Assembly: GCA_009691705.1 (NCBI GenBank)
Contig: SIAR01000008.1
Coordinates: 17,134 to 81,133 of the forward strand
From: Phycisphaerales bacterium
GTDB lineage: Bacteria > Planctomycetota > Phycisphaerae > Phycisphaerales > SM1A02
Direction of reading: 5' to 3'
DNA length: 64,000 nucleotides
Shown: positions 59,419-64,000 of the stretch, piece by piece
How the letters are laid out: every line of letters starts with the position of its first letter
Position numbering within the stretch: the stretch's first letter is position 1
The notes under the pieces: model-generated
Seen by the model: the letters and a program-made list of their open reading frames with translations, nothing else
What the model was told of the DNA's origin: nothing
Database searches by the model: none
Translations under genes and position numbers: made by a program

Positions 59419-60776
59419 AGCGCGCCTCGCCAGAGCAACGCAACGATCGCGTAGATGACAGCAACAGCGACCACGAGCAAGAACTTAATACTGATCGTGA
59501 TCACCCGATCTTGCCGGCGCGATTTCGCCAGTGCGTCGGCGTATGGAATGGTGTCGAAACTCACCATGTCGTACCGAGGAGTAAAAATGGATGGCGCCAT
59601 CCCATGAATGAAGTGCTCCGCCTTCTTGCGCCAGCGAAAGAGTCGCGACGCGGTCTTGTCGCGCATCTCGATGAAGTTTTCAAGGGCCATGTCAGCGATC
59701 GCGTCGGTGTTGCGCTTGCGCGCGCGTTCGTAGTCGGCGAGCGCGGCAGGAATGTCGTTGTGTGAGGCAGCGAGCGCATCGGTGAGCGCCTCACAATCTT
59801 CGAAACTCGCATTGGCGCCCTGTCCGAAGAATGGAACGATCGCATGCGCGGCGTCGCCAAGCAGCGCAACCCGTCCACCCATCGACCACGGGCGCGACCG
59901 AACGGTCATCATCCATCCAACAGGATTGTTCACGAAGTCGTGGTCAAATGTCGGCATCAGCGCCAGCGCGTCTTGGTAGTGCTTCGTGAAGTGGGCGCGC
60001 GCCGACTCGGTCGTTGCGATCGAATCAAATCCTGCCGCCGATGCCGTCGTCTTGTGCGGCCAGAAGATTGTGCAGGTAAATGATCCATCAGGATTCGGCA
60101 GCGCGATCATCATCGAACCACCGCGCGGCCAAATGTGCAGGGCATGGGGATGCATTGCGAAAGGAGCTGTGGCACCACTCGTCACCGCTGGAATATGCAG
60201 TTCTTTGAATCCGTGACTGAGCCACGACTGTTGGTAGTCGAAGCCTTCTTGTTTCTGCATCGCGCCGCGCAGAACGCTGTACGCGCCGTCGGTGCCGACG
60301 ATGAGATCGGCCTGTGCGGTTGAAGTCTCGCCCGTTCGATCGTCGTGAAAAGTCGCGCTGCCCGAAGTCGCGTCAAGATCGGTGCAGCGTTGATCGAAAC
60401 GAATCGTTACACCAGCCTCGGCCGCCGCCGCGCGAATCAGCGTGAGATTGAGCGTGCTTCGCGAAACACTTTGGATCGCATGCGCGGGATTGCGACTGTA
60501 GGGCTGAAAATTGAGCGATTGGTCGCGGGCGTGAATCATTCGCCCAGGCATGCGAATCGCATCGCGCAGAATTGCCTCTTCGAGTCCAACGCGACGCAGT
60601 GCCTTGAGTCCGCGAGCGCTGATTGCAAGGTTGATCGATCGTCCGCCGATGTGCCCAGCAGCGCGCGGATCGCCGCGACGTTCGCGCACTTCGACGGTCC
60701 ATCCAGCGCGGGCGAGATAGACCGCAAGCAGTGATCCAGCGAGTCCAGCGCCAACAATGAGTACGCGTTTCGACAC
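59415..60776 (-). CDS. kmo: kynurenine 3-monooxygenase
   Basis: A 453-residue FAD-dependent hydroxylase (GTG start at 60776). The FAD loop is GAGLAGSLLAVYLARAGWTVEVRE. AGHIGGRSINLAISARGLKALRRVG is characteristic of KMO, with the conserved Arg/Ser-rich region. Further signs are SVSRSTLNLTLIRAA and the second FAD motif GDAAHAIVPFFGQGANASFEDC. A C-terminal hydrophobic helix (ISIKFLLVVAVAVIYAIVALLW) anchors it in the membrane, as in KMOs. It hydroxylates kynurenine to 3-hydroxykynurenine with NADPH and O2. It overlaps the EamA gene by 4 bp. Confidence 0.94.
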   Translation of the reverse strand: MSKRVLIVGAGLAGSLLAVYLARAGWTVEVRERRGDPRAAGHIGGRSINLAISARGLKALRRVGLEEAILRDAIRMPGRMIHARDQSLNFQPYSRNPAHAIQSVSRSTLNLTLIRAAAAEAGVTIRFDQRCTDLDATSGSATFHDDRTGETSTAQADLIVGTDGAYSVLRGAMQKQEGFDYQQSWLSHGFKELHIPAVTSGATAPFAMHPHALHIWPRGGSMMIALPNPDGSFTCTIFWPHKTTASAAGFDSIATTESARAHFTKHYQDALALMPTFDHDFVNNPVGWMMTVRSRPWSMGGRVALLGDAAHAIVPFFGQGANASFEDCEALTDALAASHNDIPAALADYERARKRNTDAIADMALENFIEMRDKTASRLFRWRKKAEHFIHGMAPSIFTPRYDMVSFDTIPYADALAKSRRQDRVITISIKFLLVVAVAVIYAIVALLWRGAL

Positions 60777-60797
60777 GGCTCAAGTGTAGGAAGTGAA

Positions 60798-62105
60798 TCA
60801 CTGCGCAGTCAGCGCGGCGATCAACCGCCAACAGTCGTCGAAGGTGTTATAGAGCGGCACCGGCGCGACGCGAATCACACTCGGGTAGCGAAAGTCGCAG
60901 GCGATCCCTTGCGGAAGCAATCGGTCGTACACAGCGCGCGCGACGGGAGTGCCACCAGCAACGATCAGCGAAAGTTGACAGCCGCGCTCGTGTGTCGCGC
61001 TTGGAGTCAAGACGCGAATCGCATCGTGCCCGCATTTGCGCAGTGCGATCTCGATGAATCCATTCATCGCGCGCGACTTCGCTTGCAAACGATCGAGACC
61101 AGCCCGGTGAAAGATGTCAAAGCTCGCCAAGAGCGGCGCAAGCGAGAAAATCGGCGGATTCGACACTTGCCACGCATCGGCGCCAGGGCCAGCATCGAAG
61201 TCTGGTCCCATTTCGAACCGCGTCGCCGGATTCGTTCCCCACCATCCCTCGAGCCGCGGCGGCGGATCGGCGTGATGCCGCTCGTGCACGAATGCACCTG
61301 CAACAGCACCTGGACCACCGTTGAGATATTTGTACGAGCACCAACAGGCGAAGTCTGCACCCCACGAATGCAGCGCAAGCGGCACATTGCCGATTGCATG
61401 GGCGAGGTCCCATCCACACTTTGCGCCGGCGCGGTGGGCAGCGCGGGTAATGCGCGGCATGTCGAGCACCTGTCCCGAGTAGTACTGCACTCCGCCCAAT
61501 ATCACGAGTGCGAGCGCGTCGCCCGTGTGATCGATCGTCGCCTCGATGTCTTCGTTGCGCAGGCACTCTTCGCCGCTGCGCGGTGCAAGTTCGATCACAT
61601 CTCTGTGCACATCGCCGCCGACCATGCGCACGAGTGAATGCACTGCAAAGCGATCGCTCGGAAACGCCCCGCGCTCGATGATGATGCGCCGCCGCGTCGC
61701 CGTTGGTTGATAGAAACTCAGCAGGAGAAAATGCAAGTTCGCGGTGAGTGTGTTCATCGCGACCACCTCATGCGCGTGGGCGCCCGTCAACTCGGCAAGC
61801 CCAGCCCGAAACAACTCGTGATAGCTCACCCACGGACGACAACCGTACAGGTGACCCTCTGCTCCAAGCTTTGCCCAATCATCGAGCTCTTCATTGATGC
61901 GTGTGCGCGCCGCGTGAGGCATCACACCGAGCGAGTTTCCAACGAGGTATGCGAGTGGCTTGCCCTGCGCATCTGTAGGGATCGCAAACTCACTGCGAAA
62001 GGCTGCGAGTGGATCGTGCGCATCGCACCACTGCGCGAAGTCGCGCGTTGGCTGAATGTCAGCGGCGGTGAGATCGAAGATCGATTGCGCGGCTGGGTGT
62101 GTCAT
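60798..62105 (-). CDS. kynU: kynureninase
   Basis: A 435-residue PLP enzyme from ATG 62105. The longer frame to 62183 enters the ACMSD gene and is dismissed. It shows YLVGNSLGVMPHAARTRINEELDDWA at the N-terminus, then VAMNTLTANLHFLLLSFYQPT. GWDLAHAIGNVPL is the region with the PLP-facing Asp/His, and the PLP lysine lies in SYKYLNGGPGAVAGAFVH. It cleaves 3-hydroxykynurenine to 3-hydroxyanthranilate and alanine. Length and motif order fit bacterial KynU. It is 21 bp from kmo and overlaps the ACMSD stop by 4 bp. Confidence 0.95.
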   Translation of the reverse strand: MTHPAAQSIFDLTAADIQPTRDFAQWCDAHDPLAAFRSEFAIPTDAQGKPLAYLVGNSLGVMPHAARTRINEELDDWAKLGAEGHLYGCRPWVSYHELFRAGLAELTGAHAHEVVAMNTLTANLHFLLLSFYQPTATRRRIIIERGAFPSDRFAVHSLVRMVGGDVHRDVIELAPRSGEECLRNEDIEATIDHTGDALALVILGGVQYYSGQVLDMPRITRAAHRAGAKCGWDLAHAIGNVPLALHSWGADFACWCSYKYLNGGPGAVAGAFVHERHHADPPPRLEGWWGTNPATRFEMGPDFDAGPGADAWQVSNPPIFSLAPLLASFDIFHRAGLDRLQAKSRAMNGFIEIALRKCGHDAIRVLTPSATHERGCQLSLIVAGGTPVARAVYDRLLPQGIACDFRYPSVIRVAPVPLYNTFDDCWRLIAALTAQ

Positions 62106-63121
62106 AGTGTTGTTTGCGAGAGTGAGAGAAACTCGATCGCCGTTCCTGCGAGCATGCGAGTGCGTTCGCTGTGACTGAGCCACTGTGAGCCGCGCAGCAA
62201 CTTGCCTGGTGGATTCTCGCCCAGAGGAAATGGATAGTCCGATCCCATTGCGATGCGATCTGCGCCAACAGTTCGCACGAGATAGCGCAGTGCCTCTTCA
62301 TCGTGCACGATGCTGTCGAAGTAGAGGCGCTTCAAGTGGTCGCGCGGCGGAGTCTGTGAGTGCGTCGCGCAGAGATCTGGGCGCGCTTGAAACCCATGCT
62401 CGATGCGTCCGAGTGTGTATGGAAACGATCCGCCGCCGTGGGCGAAGCACAACTTGAGCCGCGGATGGCGATCGAGCACACCGCCAAAGGCCAGAGCGCA
62501 GATCGCACGAGCACTTTCGGCGGGCATTCCAACGAGCCACGGCATCCAGAAGCGGGGCGTCTCCTTGCGACCCAGAACATCCCAGGGATGCACGAAAATT
62601 GCCGCGCCGAGCGATTCGGCCGCGGCGAAGAAGTCAGCGAAGGCGGGATCATCAAGGTCGCGTCCATTGACATTGGTGCCGATTTGCGCGCCAGGCATGG
62701 CGAGGTCGCGCATACAGCGCTCGAGTTCGCGCACGGCGAGTGCCGAGTCTTGCATCGGCACGGTTGCGAGTGCGGCAAATCGCGTTGGGTGGGCGCGCAC
62801 AACGCCGGCGAGGTGATCGTTCAGCAACTGCGAGAGGTCGTGCGCGTGCTCTGCCTTCGCGCCATACGAAAACATCACGGGAACAGTCGAGAGCACCTGC
62901 AGGTCGACATGTGATGCATCGCAGTCGGCGATGCGCTGCGCGGCATCCCAACAATTCGATTCGATTTCGCGAAAGACTTCGCCGTCAATCATCATTCGCG
63001 CACGGCAGTGGGCGCAGTGATCGAGAGAAACCCATCCGCCGCAGCCATAGCGCTCGCGCAGGTCTGGCCAGCGCTCGGGCAACATGTGGGTATGAAGATC
63101 AATGGTGCGCAGGGGGCGCAT
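62102..63121 (-). CDS. amidohydrolase, probably 2-amino-3-carboxymuconate-6-semialdehyde decarboxylase (ACMSD)
   Basis: A 339-residue metal-dependent TIM barrel from ATG 63121. The HxH zinc pair is in TIDLHTHMLPERW (His10, His12). IFVHPWDVLG and LKLCFAHGGGSFPYTLGRIEHG carry further ligands, and RIAMGSDYPFPLG the barrel-end Asp. The ordering and the IDLHTHMLPE start are characteristic of ACMSD (NbaD). It decarboxylates aminocarboxymuconate semialdehyde and so directs flux to aminomuconate rather than quinolinate. It is the first gene of the minus-strand operon; a promoter is expected between 63122 and 63175, where it diverges from a decayed gene. Confidence 0.9.
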   Translation of the reverse strand: MRPLRTIDLHTHMLPERWPDLRERYGCGGWVSLDHCAHCRARMMIDGEVFREIESNCWDAAQRIADCDASHVDLQVLSTVPVMFSYGAKAEHAHDLSQLLNDHLAGVVRAHPTRFAALATVPMQDSALAVRELERCMRDLAMPGAQIGTNVNGRDLDDPAFADFFAAAESLGAAIFVHPWDVLGRKETPRFWMPWLVGMPAESARAICALAFGGVLDRHPRLKLCFAHGGGSFPYTLGRIEHGFQARPDLCATHSQTPPRDHLKRLYFDSIVHDEEALRYLVRTVGADRIAMGSDYPFPLGENPPGKLLRGSQWLSHSERTRMLAGTAIEFLSLSQTTL

Positions 63122-63175
63122 CAAGAGAGTCTAGCGATGCGCAATGCAAGAAACCCAACTTGCGCTCACCCATCG

Positions 63176-63838
63176 ATGAACAGTTGGATTCCCCGAGTCG
63201 TGCTGTGCGTTGCACTGGCATTGGTCTGGGTCGGGGCGGGAGACCACGACTTGCACAGTCCAGATGAGGGGCGATATGCGAGCGTGAGCGCACTGATGGC
63301 GGACGGCGGATCGTGGATCGTTCCGCAGTTTCGCGGCCACGAACATCTCACCAAGCCTCCGATGACCTACTGGTTGCAAGCGATGAGCTTGCGCGTGATC
63401 TGGCACAACGAATGGGCGGTGCGTTTGCCATCATTGATCGCGCAGAGTGGGACGGTGCTCGTTGGATTCCTCTATCCGCCGTTGGACTTCTATCTTGGAC
63501 GGGTGGTCGCGAGTGCCCCGGCGGTCGAACGCCTGTTTGCTCCCCATCTCGCCGCACCACCAAAGAGTAAATCGTTCATCTTCATGACCGAGCCGCAGTG
63601 GCAGTAGACGCAGTTGGCATATCCAACACTCGCGACGTGCGTTCAGCCGATGGGAATGTGGTGGCGGTGGTTTGACAGTCCAACCGTGGTTCTGCGAGTC
63701 ATGCAAGATTTTCCCGCGACTCTTCCCACGCGCGATCCAAATGCTCCAAAGTCTGTGCCTGCACCACAGCCGAGAGTCTTCACCTTCGGCGCGCTCAAGC
63801 AGCTTTCAGAGACGCACCAGTCCCTTTCGCCGCAATGA
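63176..63838 (+). pseudogene. decayed, internally deleted ArnT/PMT-family glycosyltransferase
   Basis: From ATG 63176 the frame gives a hydrophobic helix (VVLCVALALVWVGAG), then HDLHSPDEGRYASVSALM and LTKPPMTYWLQAM, the N-terminal hallmarks of ArnT/PMT transferases (the catalytic Asp-Glu loop). After about 105 residues it switches to LDFYLGRVVASAPAVERLF, which looks like the C-terminal soluble part of the same family, so the central roughly 350 residues with most helices are missing. A TAG at 63605 then stops it, and the same frame continues open to 63838 with DFPATLPTRDPNAPK. An internal deletion plus a stop is the simplest reading. A short functional protein (63176-63607) cannot be excluded. 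Confidence 0.55.
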
Positions 63839-63839
63839 C

Positions 63840-64000
63840 TCACTTGGTGCCCGGTGCAGCTTTGGGCACGCGCGTGCCGCACGATGGGCAGGTGCAGAGT
63901 TTGGGATCCGCCCAGAATGCTTCCATCTCTTGCTTGAAGTGCTTCACGATGTCTGAGCAGGTGAACTCTTTGTCGTACACCAGCGCGTCGCACTTCTCGC
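63840..64000 (-). CDS. C-terminal fragment of a zinc-ribbon-type protein
   Basis: A minus-strand frame enters from the right edge and stops with TGA at 63840-63842. The last residues include CDALVYDKEFTCSD, FKQEMEAFW, and CTCPSCGTRVPKAAPG. Four of its cysteines (C..C arrangement in CTCPSCG and preceding TC) suggest a zinc-binding C-terminus. The rest of the gene lies outside the window, so the family cannot be named. The 1-bp gap after the decayed ArnT frame makes the two convergent. Confidence 0.6.
   Translation of the reverse strand, partial: EKCDALVYDKEFTCSDIVKHFKQEMEAFWADPKLCTCPSCGTRVPKAAPGTK

Overview
The window looks like a chromosomal piece of a planctomycete, most likely of the Phycisphaerae type. 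This is judged from gene content, not from a phylogeny. The signs are a PVC-type CxxCH dehydrogenase with HEAT repeats and a PA14 domain, a secreted protein ending in a planctomycete dockerin-like duplicated Ca-binding motif, a PEP-CTERM-like sorting tail (VPAPGAFAL...RRRR), a prepilin-like protein, DUF1579 and CHAD proteins, and many GTG starts.

Region 1 (1-31 kb) is an envelope or exopolysaccharide locus. It has two Wzx-type flippases, a Wzy/ligase-like membrane protein, the GDP-L-fucose pair gmd/fcl, a UDP-GlcNAc 2-epimerase, two asparagine-synthase-like amidotransferases, three paralogous GT4 glycosyltransferases, a fused GT4-GT4 protein, a GT2, two hexapeptide acyltransferases, a SAM methyltransferase, a two-domain oxidoreductase and a heparinase II/III-family protein. 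Most of these genes are on + and overlap by about 4 bp (ATGA or GTGA), which points to one or a few translationally coupled operons. A plausible division of labour is: make GDP-Fuc and ManNAc-type sugars, assemble and decorate a repeat unit (acyl, amide and methyl groups), flip it, polymerise it, and trim it with the lyase-like enzyme.

Region 2 (31-45 kb) is housekeeping: cysS-coaE, rho, a prepilin-like gene, tRNA-Thr(GGT), tuf, rpmG, tRNA-Trp(CCA), secE and nusG, then a lipoprotein, a CHAD protein, proS, a PEP-CTERM-like protein and metG. The block tuf-rpmG-trnW-secE-nusG is the classical order, but the expected rplKAJL-rpoBC does not follow nusG. A 12-bp tandem repeat grows directly out of the 3' end of tRNA-Trp.

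Region 3 (45-55 kb) holds a large secreted helical or repeat-like protein, metF, rex with two lipoprotein genes, a peptidoglycan-recognition (amidase_2) protein with a substituted zinc ligand, a Ser/Thr kinase, a two-lobed HtrA-like protein with a PDZ inserted in its degenerate second lobe, a dCMP deaminase and a DUF1579 protein.

Region 4 (55-63.1 kb) is a tryptophan/kynurenine catabolic cluster. kynB is on + (next to an SDR gene) and converges on a tight minus-strand operon, in transcription order: ACMSD-like decarboxylase, kynU, kmo, an EamA transporter, an aldehyde dehydrogenase (aminomuconate-semialdehyde type) and a RidA-type deaminase. Tryptophan 2,3-dioxygenase and 3-hydroxyanthranilate dioxygenase are not in the window. 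The right edge holds a decayed, internally deleted ArnT/PMT-like gene and the C-terminus of a zinc-ribbon protein that runs off the end.

No CRISPR array, insertion sequence, integrase, rRNA or riboswitch was recognised, and no gap longer than about 300 bp lacks a gene. The longest gap, 50325-50527, shows nothing I can name.
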